DNA of 64,000 nt from Sphingobacterium sp. ML3W (GTDB taxonomy: Bacteria; Bacteroidota; Bacteroidia; Sphingobacteriales; Sphingobacteriaceae): assembly GCF_029542085.1 (NCBI RefSeq), contig NZ_CP107036.1:310001-374000 (forward strand), given 5' to 3'. Both the position numbers and the translations under genes were made by a program. Shown here in pieces: positions 19,365 through 28,900 of this stretch. The notes below the pieces were generated by a model, which saw only the letters and a program-made list of their open reading frames with translations, did no database searches and was not told the DNA's origin. Positions within the stretch are counted from its first letter, which is position 1; the number at the start of each line of letters is the position of its first letter.

Positions 19365-20507
19365 TTAGTTTATTTTAATTTTTGATTTTTCTATAATAAA
19401 ATTGGCGTTACTGGCTTTTGATAATAACTTAAATAAATCTTCAGCACTAGCATAACGCGGAATAATTCCTTCAATTTTTACTTTCCTTAGTTTTTGATCT
19501 ATAAATTCAAAATCGAAATCATACCAACGCGCAAGTTTAACCATGACGCTTTCCAAGGGCTCAGCGACAAACTCGAATTGATCTTTAGTCCAGGCAATAT
19601 CGGATTGGTTATCTACTTCGCGTTTATAAGTGTTTTGACCAGCGGTCGATATGGCCTGTTCGTTTGGTTTTAAAATGATAGCTTCTTTTGTGGCGGTACT
19701 ATTATAATTGATTTTTACCGATCCCTCCATGAGTGTTGTGATTGTGGATTTGTCTTCACTATAGCTACTTACATTAAATTTTGTGCCCAGTACCTGAATT
19801 TCCTGCTCATTACATTGTACAAAAAATGGAACAGCGGTGCCATCTCCATTTTTAATTTTGCTGATTTCAAAAAAAGCCTCCCCGATAAGCTTTACCGTCC
19901 TTTGTTTATGATCAAATTCCTCCGGAAATATCAACGTGGAAGCCGCGTTTAACCTAACTGCACTGCCATCGGGAAGCAATATATGATATTGACCTCCTTT
20001 GGGAGTGCTTATAATCAATGTTTTTTCCTGTTTTAAAGGATTATTTGACGTGATTTTTTTTAATTCTTCAGAAATGTTGAAATATTTTTTTTCGACAGGT
20101 AGTTGTAGTGATTTTCCATCTTCAAGTTGAATGGAAGCGCGAAAACTACCTGGAACAATATTCCGTGAGGTACGATCGAGCTTAAAATTCCAAAGGAGGA
20201 TAAATAGCGCGGCAATTGTACAGGCAGCAATAGCAATCCCATATTTTTTAATAAAAAGATGAAAGAGATTAGGTCGTTCAAATGTAATCTTACTTTTTGC
20301 TTTTTCAATTACCTCATGAACGGGTAAAGAAAAAGCCCAATCAACATCCTGTTCATAGGGATTATTTGAAATCAGGGTTTGAAATAACTCTTCATGCTGT
20401 GCTGAGGAGGAGCGCCAATGATTCAATTTTGTCTCACCCTCATCGGATAGGATCCCAAGCTTTTTTGCAGATATTAATTCACTTACTTCGAAAGGGCTCA
20501 GCTCCAT
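19365..20507 (-). CDS. FecR-family anti-sigma factor (locus 2)
   Basis: This 380-residue protein has a cytoplasmic sigma-binding N-terminus, a membrane helix at about residues 90-107, a FecR domain (TPKGGQYHILLPDGSAVRLN, KLIGEAFFEI, VLGTKFNVSSY) and a C-terminal domain (EPLESVMVKLARWYDFDFEF) resembling STN/DUF4974. It should restrain the sigma factor encoded 98 bases upstream and release it on contact with the STN domain of the downstream SusC. It is close in size and order to the FecR of locus 3. Confidence 0.92.
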   Translation of the reverse strand: MELSPFEVSELISAKKLGILSDEGETKLNHWRSSSAQHEELFQTLISNNPYEQDVDWAFSLPVHEVIEKAKSKITFERPNLFHLFIKKYGIAIAACTIAALFILLWNFKLDRTSRNIVPGSFRASIQLEDGKSLQLPVEKKYFNISEELKKITSNNPLKQEKTLIISTPKGGQYHILLPDGSAVRLNAASTLIFPEEFDHKQRTVKLIGEAFFEISKIKNGDGTAVPFFVQCNEQEIQVLGTKFNVSSYSEDKSTITTLMEGSVKINYNSTATKEAIILKPNEQAISTAGQNTYKREVDNQSDIAWTKDQFEFVAEPLESVMVKLARWYDFDFEFIDQKLRKVKIEGIIPRYASAEDLFKLLSKASNANFIIEKSKIKIN

Positions 20508-20605
20508 AAATTCTTTGGTTAGTATTTATGATTATAACAGAATTCGAAGCTAGAATTGCTATTCCTTTTTTTGTTTTATTTTTAATTAGCTGATTGTTAG
20601 TGTTT

Positions 20606-21208
20606 TTATTTTTTGAATGTGTCGATTAATAATAACACTAGAAGATAATCGCCATTGTCCAATAACTGTTTTAGCAAAGCCAACCCCTTTGTTTTCTGTG
20701 TGTAAACAGTGCTGCTAGTTATATTTAATTTTTGTGCAATTTCTTTCGTATCTAGACCATCTATGATATTTAATTTCATAATGGTAGCACATTGAGTAGG
20801 TAGTTTTTCTAATACATTTTTGATCAGTTGTAATGTTTCTGCATAAATAATCCACCTGCTATCGTCTTCAACAATACTGCTTATTTGATTGGCATAATTG
20901 TCATAATTAGTCAAGCGTCTTTTTCGCTTGTCCAGGTAATTAATAGTCGCATTCTTTGTACTCAGGTAAAGAAATGACTTTAGCTTGTCGTAAGAATCAA
21001 AATGAAAGTCTGTTGACCAAATTTTTAAAAGAACATCTTGGACAAGCTCCTCCGCACTTTCTTTTTCTATATCGAACTTGATCGCATATAGGCATAAGGG
21101 CGAATAAAACCTATGAAATAGGAATTCAAAAGCTTTTTCATCTTTTCTTAGAAAAGCTAGGAATAATTTGGATTCGTTTAATGCGTCTTCCATGTACTGG
21201 TAGAACAA
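20606..21208 (-). CDS. ECF RNA polymerase sigma-70 factor (locus 2)
   Basis: This 200-residue protein has region 2 (AFEFLFHRFYSPLCLYAIKF, ELVQDVLLKIW, FLYLSTKNATINYL) and region 4 (LPTQCATIMKLNIIDGLDTK, EIAQKLNITSSTVYTQK). It heads locus 2. The pattern of residues is very like the sigma factor of locus 3 (VQDVFLKLW, ITTSTVYNQKK), so the two loci likely share an origin. The C-terminal hydrophobic LLVLLLIDTF tail is typical of the SusCD-linked ECF factors here. Confidence 0.92.
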   Translation of the reverse strand: MFYQYMEDALNESKLFLAFLRKDEKAFEFLFHRFYSPLCLYAIKFDIEKESAEELVQDVLLKIWSTDFHFDSYDKLKSFLYLSTKNATINYLDKRKRRLTNYDNYANQISSIVEDDSRWIIYAETLQLIKNVLEKLPTQCATIMKLNIIDGLDTKEIAQKLNITSSTVYTQKTKGLALLKQLLDNGDYLLVLLLIDTFKK

Positions 21209-21468
21209 ATTAATGAATTTTTAGACATAAATGAAAGGATAAGAAAAGATTTTGGATGATAGTAGAGTATATATAATTTTTTTCCTGACATTAAAATAAT
21301 TGGTGGTGACAATTTTCAATCGTTGAAAGATAACATGAAAATATAAGCTACCATTAAATGGAAGGAAAATTAACCTGTTTTTGTTTCTAATATTTATCCA
21401 AAGTTAGTCGTTAAACTTCTTTATCGTAGTTGTTCGGCTGATAGATCGTTGAAGATTAGATATAGCTA

Positions 21469-22131
21469 TTAATGGCTCAGATCTTTATATAATATCTCCT
21501 GTATGAGTGTTTCAATTTCTTTTGCATGAGTGACTGTCATAAAATGACCAGCCCTTCGAATGATAAAAGTGGGGATTACATTTCTAATTGGGATAATGCG
21601 GTCTTTGCTGCCATGGATATGGATTAAGTTGTTAGGAATAGTCTTGTTTTTCCATTTTACGATTTGACTGATCGCCCAAAACAGAAATTCAGCATCAGTA
21701 TCTTGTAGTATTTGTTTAAGCATCATTTTATCTTCTTTTAAGGTTATGCTAAAGAAATAATTTGATAAAATATGATGTGATTTTAGAACTGAAGTAGGAA
21801 TAAATCTGTGGATTCTAAGTGTTCCGATAAGTTTATAAAGTTTAGGAAGTTCGTTTTCATGTTTTGCAGATGCGAGTAAAATAACTTGTTTTACATCAAT
21901 AATTTTAGCTATTTCCATGGCAACCATACCTCCGAAAGATAATCCAATAAGAACGGGACATTTAGTCGTAATTTTAGTGGATAATCGTCGTGCATAGCAT
22001 GAAATTGATTCTGTTGAAATTGGAGGGATCCATTCCAAGTGTATGACTTTTAAGCCCCCAAAATTTATTTTGTCAAATACCCTTCGGTCAACACCTAATC
22101 CACTAAGTATATAAATATGGGTATCGGACAT
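21469..22131 (-). CDS. Small alpha/beta hydrolase
   Basis: This 220-residue cytoplasmic protein shows ILSGLGVDRRVF near the start, the nucleophile elbow GLSFGG (Ser65), an acid in HGSKDRIIP and a His in RRAGHFMTVTHA. It has no signal peptide. It is a single gene between the locus 2 sigma gene and the Old Yellow Enzyme gene, with a terminator upstream that separates it from the latter. The 260 bases downstream, to 21209, show nothing recognisable. Confidence 0.78.
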   Translation of the reverse strand: MSDTHIYILSGLGVDRRVFDKINFGGLKVIHLEWIPPISTESISCYARRLSTKITTKCPVLIGLSFGGMVAMEIAKIIDVKQVILLASAKHENELPKLYKLIGTLRIHRFIPTSVLKSHHILSNYFFSITLKEDKMMLKQILQDTDAEFLFWAISQIVKWKNKTIPNNLIHIHGSKDRIIPIRNVIPTFIIRRAGHFMTVTHAKEIETLIQEILYKDLSH

Positions 22132-22230
22132 AATGATAGGTTAAATTCATTTTAACAGCAATTTATTAATAATGTGTCGATATCCAAAATCAGAAAAAAT
22201 TAAGCTGAGGAAGTTCATATGATTTTAAAA

Positions 22231-22268
22231 AAAACAAGATACCCAAACACAAATGGATATCTTGTTTT
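22231..22268 (-). terminator. Terminator after the OYE gene
   Basis: Perfect 11-bp stem, AAAACAAGATA with TATCTTGTTTT. Read on the minus strand it is followed by a T-rich run, as expected for the end of the transcript from 22357-23421. A-rich on one side and T-rich on the other, so it could also work in the other direction. Confidence 0.8.
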
Positions 22269-22356
22269 ATCCATAAAAGTGAATGCTCGTCTTTTACGGA
22301 TTTTTATCATATAACTGTTAATATGAATTATTAGAATACTTGGCGCATTGATCTAG

Positions 22357-23421
22357 CTAAGACAATGTTGCTAAGCTTTTGGCCTCAAAGATAGATAAGT
22401 CTTCGAATTGTTCTGCTTGAACTTTTTTTACCCAATTTGGATCTTGCAAAATTGCCCGACCCACTGCAACCAAATCGAAGTCTCCTCTTTCATATCGACG
22501 TACCAGTTCATCCAGTGAAGCTGGAGACGATTTAAATTCTGAATTTGTAAATACTTCACCAAAATCTTTGTCGAGTCCTACCGAACCTACCGTTATTGTC
22601 GGTTGACCAGAGACCTTTTTCAGCCATCCGGCGAAATTTAAATCACTACCCTCAAATTCTGGTTCCCAATAACGTCTTTGACTTCCATGGAAAATATCCA
22701 CGCCCGCATCAACTAATGGTAAGATCCAGTCTTCCATCAGCTTTGGGGTAGGGGCTAATCTCGCAGTATAATCTTGCTGTTTCCATTGTGATAGCCTGAT
22801 GATAATTACAAAGTCAGGTCCAACGGCTTTTCGCATTGCTTTCACTACTTCGACAGCAAATCTGGAACGCTGCTTTATTGTTTCACCACCGAATTCATCT
22901 GATCTGTGGTTCATTCCCTCCCAAAAGAATTGATCAATCAAATAACCATGTGCGGCATGTATTTCAAAGGCATCGAAACCTAGCTCTTTGGCAGCTTTTG
23001 CAGCATCAGCATACGCTTGGATAGTATTTTCTATATCCGCCAAAGTCATTGTGTCAGGACTTTCAAAAGCTGCCGGCGGAGTCCACTGCATTGGCGTATA
23101 CCCTACATGCCAAATTTGAGGTGCTATTTTACCTCCTTTTGCGTGGACAGCATCAAGAATGTTTTTCCAACCATTTAGTGCTTGGTCTCCATAAAAATTT
23201 GGAATATCCTTTAAGTTTTTTGAGGCTGGTCTCTCGATCACAGTTCCTTCGGTTAGAATCAAACCAACGTCTCCAGCTGCCCGCCGTTCATAATAACCCG
23301 TAACGACATCTCCAGGGATCCCGTCAATAGAAAATGCCCGTGTCATGGGGGCCATGACGAAACGGTTTTTTAATACAAGATTTTTGTATTGGAATGGACT
23401 GAAAAGTGTTTGTATGCTCAT
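22357..23421 (-). CDS. Old Yellow Enzyme-family NADH:flavin oxidoreductase
   Basis: This 354-residue FMN-dependent TIM barrel has the family start (LFSPFQYKNLVLKNRFVMAP) and the active-site pair of histidines in IHAAHGYLIDQFFWEGMNHR (His155 and His158), then RSDEFGG and a late AVGRAILQDPNWVKK phosphate-binding segment. Members reduce activated C=C bonds (enones, nitro-olefins) with NAD(P)H. It is divergent from the HxlR regulator at 23533, with paired half-sites between them, so the regulator probably controls it and itself. Confidence 0.92.
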   Translation of the reverse strand: MSIQTLFSPFQYKNLVLKNRFVMAPMTRAFSIDGIPGDVVTGYYERRAAGDVGLILTEGTVIERPASKNLKDIPNFYGDQALNGWKNILDAVHAKGGKIAPQIWHVGYTPMQWTPPAAFESPDTMTLADIENTIQAYADAAKAAKELGFDAFEIHAAHGYLIDQFFWEGMNHRSDEFGGETIKQRSRFAVEVVKAMRKAVGPDFVIIIRLSQWKQQDYTARLAPTPKLMEDWILPLVDAGVDIFHGSQRRYWEPEFEGSDLNFAGWLKKVSGQPTITVGSVGLDKDFGEVFTNSEFKSSPASLDELVRRYERGDFDLVAVGRAILQDPNWVKKVQAEQFEDLSIFEAKSLATLS

Positions 23422-23449
23422 TTTTTTATATCATTTACGAATTTCTTTA

Positions 23450-23517
23450 CAAAGATATTTTAAATAGTGTATTTTTGTAACTATTGATAGTATAAAGTAG
23501 TTACCTTTGTGTAACTA
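23450..23517. promoter_or_regulatory. Divergent control region between OYE and HxlR
   Basis: A minus-strand TATCTTTG at 23450-23457 fits the TAnnTTTG -7 element for the OYE gene, and TACCTTTG at 23502-23509 fits it for HxlR. Three heptamer half-sites lie here: GTAACTA at 23477-23483, its inverted form TAGTTAC at 23498-23504, and GTAACTA again at 23511-23517. A clear -33 element at standard spacing is not seen on either side. These half-sites are candidate HxlR operators. Confidence 0.55.
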
Positions 23518-23532
23518 TCAAATGTTTTTGCA

Positions 23533-23874
23533 ATGAAGAGAACTGATTTTAAGAATTGTTCATGCGCGATGCAACGCTCTATGGGAATTTTGGGAACAAG
23601 GTGGAAGCCCATTATTATATACACCCTAAGAGATCGAAAAGCCCGATTTGGACAACTCGATGCATTGATCGAAAATATTTCAAGAAAAGTACTGACGTCC
23701 TCTTTAAAAGAATTGGAGGAAGATGGCATTATTTTGAGAGAAGAATTTAAAGAGTTACCTCCTCGGGTGGAATACGCTCTGACTGAAAAAGGAAAGGCAC
23801 TTATTCCGATTATGTGTCAGTTAGCAAAATGGAATGAGGAGTATTATGAGGAGCCTGCGCCGTTGATATTATAA
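23533..23874 (+). CDS. HxlR-family winged-helix transcription regulator
   Basis: This 113-residue protein has the HxlR layout: CSCAMQRSMGILGTRWKPII at about 9-28, winged helix with FGQLDALIENISRKVLTSSL, and the wing RVEYALTEKGKALIP. Two N-terminal cysteines (Cys9, Cys11) lie where related redox- or aldehyde-sensing members carry theirs. It is divergent from the OYE gene, a common arrangement for a regulator responding to reactive electrophiles; that role is an inference. Confidence 0.88.
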   Translation: MKRTDFKNCSCAMQRSMGILGTRWKPIIIYTLRDRKARFGQLDALIENISRKVLTSSLKELEEDGIILREEFKELPPRVEYALTEKGKALIPIMCQLAKWNEEYYEEPAPLIL

Positions 23875-24018
23875 GAAATAACAAGTACTTTACTTTTTTT
23901 GGATTATATATACTGTTTTTTACTGAAATGTAATAGCAAGAATATCTATAACTAACAGAATATGAAATTTTAAACCCAGACGGTTCATATTTATTTAAAA
24001 TTTAGGTAATATTGAATT

Positions 24019-24612
24019 GTGAAAAACAAGGTAAATCAAGAACACAATAAACAAGATTTCATCGAATCTTTTCGTGAAGGTGAAAGAGAAGGGTTGAAGT
24101 TCTTGTATAGAACCTTTTATAGTCCAATGTGTTATTTTCTCGAAAAAATGAACTTGGATAAAGTTATTATTGAGGAAATTGTCCAGGATGTGTTTTTAAA
24201 GCTATGGGAAAGACGGAGCGATTTTAATCATTTTGAGTCGATCCGGAGTTTTTTATACACAAGTTGCAGAAACGCGGCACTTAATCGGATTCAACAACAT
24301 AAGAGATCACAACAGCTTGCTGATAACTATATCACACAGGTTGATCTGATAGATTTGCCTGTCAGCCATCAAATGATCTATCTAGAAACGCTACGTGAGG
24401 TTCACGACGCTATAGATACCTTGCCAGAACAGTGTCGACATGTAATATACAAGCTGGTCGTCGAAGATTTAAGTCCACAAGAAGTTGCGATTTCCTTAGG
24501 TATTACCACAAGTACCGTATACAATCAAAAGAAAAGAGGAATTGAACTTCTCAGGCAAAGGCTTAGGCCTGATCAGTTTTTTTGTCTACTGTTACTCCTT
24601 TTGTATTATTAG
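24019..24612 (+). CDS. ECF RNA polymerase sigma-70 factor (locus 3)
   Basis: This 197-residue protein has region 2 (LKFLYRTFYSPMCYFLEKMN, IVQDVFLKLWERR, FLYTSCRNAALNRI) and region 4 (LPEQCRHVIYKLVVEDLSPQ, EVAISLGITTSTVYNQ). The start is GTG at 24019; no upstream in-frame ATG precedes it and the next ATG lies inside region 2. It heads locus 3, 99 bases before fecR, and ends in the same hydrophobic tail as its counterpart in locus 2. Confidence 0.92.
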   Translation: MKNKVNQEHNKQDFIESFREGEREGLKFLYRTFYSPMCYFLEKMNLDKVIIEEIVQDVFLKLWERRSDFNHFESIRSFLYTSCRNAALNRIQQHKRSQQLADNYITQVDLIDLPVSHQMIYLETLREVHDAIDTLPEQCRHVIYKLVVEDLSPQEVAISLGITTSTVYNQKKRGIELLRQRLRPDQFFCLLLLLLYY

Positions 24613-24711
24613 GTTGTAAATTATAAATTTGATTTTCAGTTGGTTATAAGAAAATCCCCCATCTCTTTAGAGAAACGAAATCAAAATATTGTTTTAAGTA
24701 TATAAAGCAAT

Positions 24712-25854
24712 ATGGAGCATACAACCGAACATATCATCTATTTATTGAGTAAGTCAAAACTTGAGGGATTAAGTTATGAGGAGCAATTGCAACTAGATTC
24801 TTGGCGACTCAATGCGGCTTCGAACCGAGAAGTATGTGATATGTTGGATAACAAGGAGATGTTGGCCAGAGATTTGAAGGGCTTATATGCTTACGATTGG
24901 GAAGCATCCTTTGAAACTTTTGAACAGGAGCATCTGAGTGCTCCAAAAACTATTTTCCCTTTCAGAAGGATTTGGTCGTATGGAATCGCTGCAGTATTAA
25001 TCGGTACGTTAACATTATTTTTTGTTCGTTACCTGATGGATGCTGGATATCAGGCAAATCCAGACGTAAAAATCCTCCCCGCTCAAACCGCAGGTACAAT
25101 CTACCTGAAAAATGGAGATTCGATCGCCATTTCACCTAAAGATACTGTATTATCTTTCGCTACTCTACCCAATAACCTGACTAAAGGGAATGATAGCTTA
25201 CTTATTTCTACCCCCAAAGGTGGTAAAATGGCCGTTCTCTTACCGGATGGTACTAAGGTCTGGATGAATGCTGAGACCCAATTGGATTATTATGAAACAG
25301 ATAGTCTCAGACTGGTTCGATTGGTCGGCGAAGCTTATTTTGAAGTAGCAAAGAAATACTTCCCCTCAGGAGAATTATCACAAGTGAAACCATTTAATGT
25401 TCAAACCGGAAATATTCACGTGACGGTATTAGGTACGCATTTTAATGTTAAGGCAAATAAAAGTCTAAGTGACTTTAGGGTTACCTTATATGAAGGAAAA
25501 GTGAGGGTTCAGCAGGGAGAAAGGCAGATTGTTTTATCTCCTGGAGAGGAGGCATATATCAATACTGGTCATATCCAACGTAGAACCATAGATACTGAAA
25601 TCGGTAATGCATTGAAAGATGGTTATTTTATATTCAACTCTGAACCGCTGTCTGTTATTATGGAGGATATTTCTGTTTGGTATAACGTCAATGTGGTTTA
25701 CCTTGATAACGAGATAAAGTCAGAAAAATTTGAAGGGATGTTGTCCCGTAATAGCCGCTTAAAAGATATTATCAATGTACTAGAGAGTACAGGAAAAGTC
25801 AATTTCAAATTTAAAGAAAACACAATTTATGTAGATAAAAAGCAATCTAAATGA
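24712..25854 (+). CDS. FecR-family anti-sigma factor (locus 3)
   Basis: This 380-residue protein has a membrane helix at about residues 88-107, a FecR domain (TPKGGKMAVLLPDGTKVWMN, RLVGEAYFEVAKK, VTVLGTHFNVKA, LSPGEEAYI) and a C-terminal domain (FNSEPLSVIMEDISVWYNVN, FEGMLSRNSRLKDII). It should hold the sigma factor from 24019 inactive and respond to the STN domain of the SusC at 25945. Same length as the FecR of locus 2. Confidence 0.92.
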   Translation: MEHTTEHIIYLLSKSKLEGLSYEEQLQLDSWRLNAASNREVCDMLDNKEMLARDLKGLYAYDWEASFETFEQEHLSAPKTIFPFRRIWSYGIAAVLIGTLTLFFVRYLMDAGYQANPDVKILPAQTAGTIYLKNGDSIAISPKDTVLSFATLPNNLTKGNDSLLISTPKGGKMAVLLPDGTKVWMNAETQLDYYETDSLRLVRLVGEAYFEVAKKYFPSGELSQVKPFNVQTGNIHVTVLGTHFNVKANKSLSDFRVTLYEGKVRVQQGERQIVLSPGEEAYINTGHIQRRTIDTEIGNALKDGYFIFNSEPLSVIMEDISVWYNVNVVYLDNEIKSEKFEGMLSRNSRLKDIINVLESTGKVNFKFKENTIYVDKKQSK

Positions 25855-25860
25855 AAAGAC

Positions 25861-25893
25861 GAAGCCCTAAACGCTTGCAACAAATAGGGCTTC
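25861..25893 (+). promoter_or_regulatory. Hairpin between fecR and susC of locus 3
   Basis: Perfect 9-bp stem, GAAGCCCTA with TAGGGCTTC, with a 15-base loop, 4 bases after the fecR region stop and 51 bases before susC. It lacks a following T-run, so it is not a standard terminator. It may protect the downstream part of the transcript or attenuate read-through, as the similar hairpin in locus 2 may. Confidence 0.55.
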
Positions 25894-25944
25894 TGGTCAA
25901 GCAATTCTAACTGTAACTGAATTTTAATTCTTAACCTAAAACAA

Positions 25945-28900
25945 ATGTATAAAAATTATGCAGAAGTTTGTCGTGCCCTACACGGACAAGCGGAAATTAT
26001 GAAAAACAGCGATCGGACAGACTTTTGGGGAAGGTCGCATTGGAGGGGAAACATTATGCGTATATCGCTTACTACCATTATGATGTCCTGTTGTTTGCTT
26101 CATGTAGGAGCTAAAACTTACGGACAAAGTGTATCTATTCATGAAAAATCTGTTTCGTTGAGAAAAGTCTTTTTGACCATCAATAAACAGACGGGCTACT
26201 CCTACGTATGGGCAGCAAAGACTATTGATCCAAATACGAGGGTTCAGCTCAATGTTGAAAAAGGAACACTGAATGGAACACTTGAAAAATTATTGAATGA
26301 TCTGAATCTTAGTTTTGAAATTAAGGGAAAGATAATCGTTGTACGTGAAAAAGTCGAACAAGGGGGAATTGTTTCGAATTACAATAGTTTATCAGATCAA
26401 AAGATGCTGATCAAGGGCTTTGTTGTTGATGATAATAATCGTCCATTACAAGGTGCGACCATTCGTGTCAAAGGTGTACCACAAGGTACGACTACAGATC
26501 AAAATGGGTATTTTGAAATCAATAGCGTCAGTGCAAACAATTTGTTGGAGATTACAATGGTTGGATTTTCACCACTTTCACTTCCGGTAAAATCTAATCT
26601 TGGAACTATTAGGCTGTATGCAATAGATGCACAATTGCAGGAGGTAAATGTAACCGTAAATACAGGGTATCAAAAGATCAGTAAAGAGCGAGCTGCTGGT
26701 TCCATCGCGCAAGTCACTGCGAAAGATATGGAGGGACGATTGCAACCAAACCTATTAGATCGAATTGATGGATTGCTTCCTGGCCTGAATTTGGTTCGTA
26801 ACACCGCTAGTCCGCAAAATAACAAAAATAATTTAGGCATTGAGATACGCGGTCGTTCAACAATCAACGCGCAGGCTGCACCTTTAATTGTCGTTGATGG
26901 AATGCCTTATGAGGGAGATCTCACTGCTATTAATCCCAATGAAATCGCTTCGTTTACTGTTCTAAAAGATGCATCTGCGGCCTCAATCTATGGTGTACGA
27001 TCATCCAATGGAGTTATCGTCATTACAACAAAGATTGGTACAGCAGGTAAAACTAAGGTCGACTATAGCAATACATTGTCTTTTCGCGGGCTGCCAAGTC
27101 GCAATTATCTGAATAAGATGAGTAGTGCTGAATTGGTGAACTTTCAAAAAGAAATGTTTGATTATCGTTCTGGCGATTACGCTGCGATAGACCCCAGAAA
27201 GGCTATGAATGACGTTTACCGAATTCTCTATAACAAGAAAGGAGGTGTAATCTCAGGGGAGGAAATGGAGAAGCAGTTGGATGTTTATCGAAATAGGGAT
27301 CGTTTTAGTCAGATGGATGAATTCTTAAATACGATTCGATTTGACCAGCAGCATAATTTAGCGGTTTCTGGAGGATCAGATCGATATACTTATCATTATT
27401 CGTTGAATTATAACCAGCCTGGAGATTATAACAAAGGAAAGCCTACCAATAAAGAACTGGGATTTAGCTTGAAAAATAACTTTAAGTTTACGGATTGGTT
27501 TAACTTAAGAGCGAATATTCTAGGGAAAAATCAAAATAGAGAAGGAGACATTGGTTTCAATTTTTACGACAATTATATTGGCGGAAAAGCTTCATATTAT
27601 CTTCTCCGTAATGAAGACGGTTCCGCTTCCCAGTGGTTTAATTCAAAATCTCAATATGAGATAGATCGCTTAAATGGATTAGGCCTGGAGGATGAGACTT
27701 ATATCCCTGTAAATCATGTTTCTGCTGTACATGAAAAGTTTTATAATAAATATCTCAATTTAAATTTTGCAGCAAACTTTAAGATTACTAGAGGGTTGGA
27801 TTTCGACTTATCCTATCAGAGTGAAAGAACCGAAGGTTATAATGGAACATTAAATAGAAAGGCCTCACAGTTGGTCAGTGCTATGGTTAATGATGCTACA
27901 CAGATCGGAAAAGATGGATTAATAAAACGCAATATTCCTCAGGGAGGGCAATTTGCAGAACAACGCAATGATGTCAATAGTTATACCTTACGTGGTCAGT
28001 TCAACTATCAGAACACCATCCATGATAAACATGAAATCGTTGCTATAGCAGGTGCTGAACGTAGGCAAATTAATAATCGATATACCAATATCTATAAATA
28101 TGGCTATGATGAAAGCAGTTTAGTTTATAAAGGAATTAACGAAGAGTTGTTCGGAATTCAAATTCAAAATACACAGGCACTGTTTAATAGTTATTCTATC
28201 TCGAAAAGAGAAACCGGTTTTCAGGATTTAGTTGATAGATTTGTCTCTTTTTATGCGAACGGATCTTATACATACAACAAAAAGCTGACATTAAGTGGAA
28301 GTATACGGATGGATCAATCTAACCTATTCGGTACGGATATCAAAAATCAATATAAACCTTTATGGTCTATAGGAACGTTGTATCATTTGCCAAAAATAGA
28401 TTGGCGGCCATTAGATCGCTGGTCTCTAAGAATGACCTATGGCGTGAATGGGAATGTACCGAAGGACAATGGGCCTTATTTGATTTCGCGGGTCAGTAAT
28501 AGTTTAAACTATTTTAATGGTGAAATGCAGGCCTATATCGCTTCGCCTCCTAACCCCCTGTTAAGGTGGGAGCGGACAAGTGTATTCAACTTTGGACTTG
28601 ATCTTTCCCTATTCAATAATAGACTTTCCTCTTCTATAGATATTTATAGCAAAAAGACCACAGATCTTTTGGGAAATACTCCATTAGATCCAACATTGGG
28701 ATGGGATATGGTGTTGCTTAATTATGGTGATATGCGCAATAAGGGGATCGAGTTGGGGCTTAATGGCAAAATTATCCAACACGAAAAGTTCAGCTGGAAC
28801 GGTACTTTGAATTTTAGTTACAATAAAAATGAGATCACGAATCTATTTGTAGAACAAAATACGCCTTACTATTATTATTATACGCCTCAAAATCGAGTAG

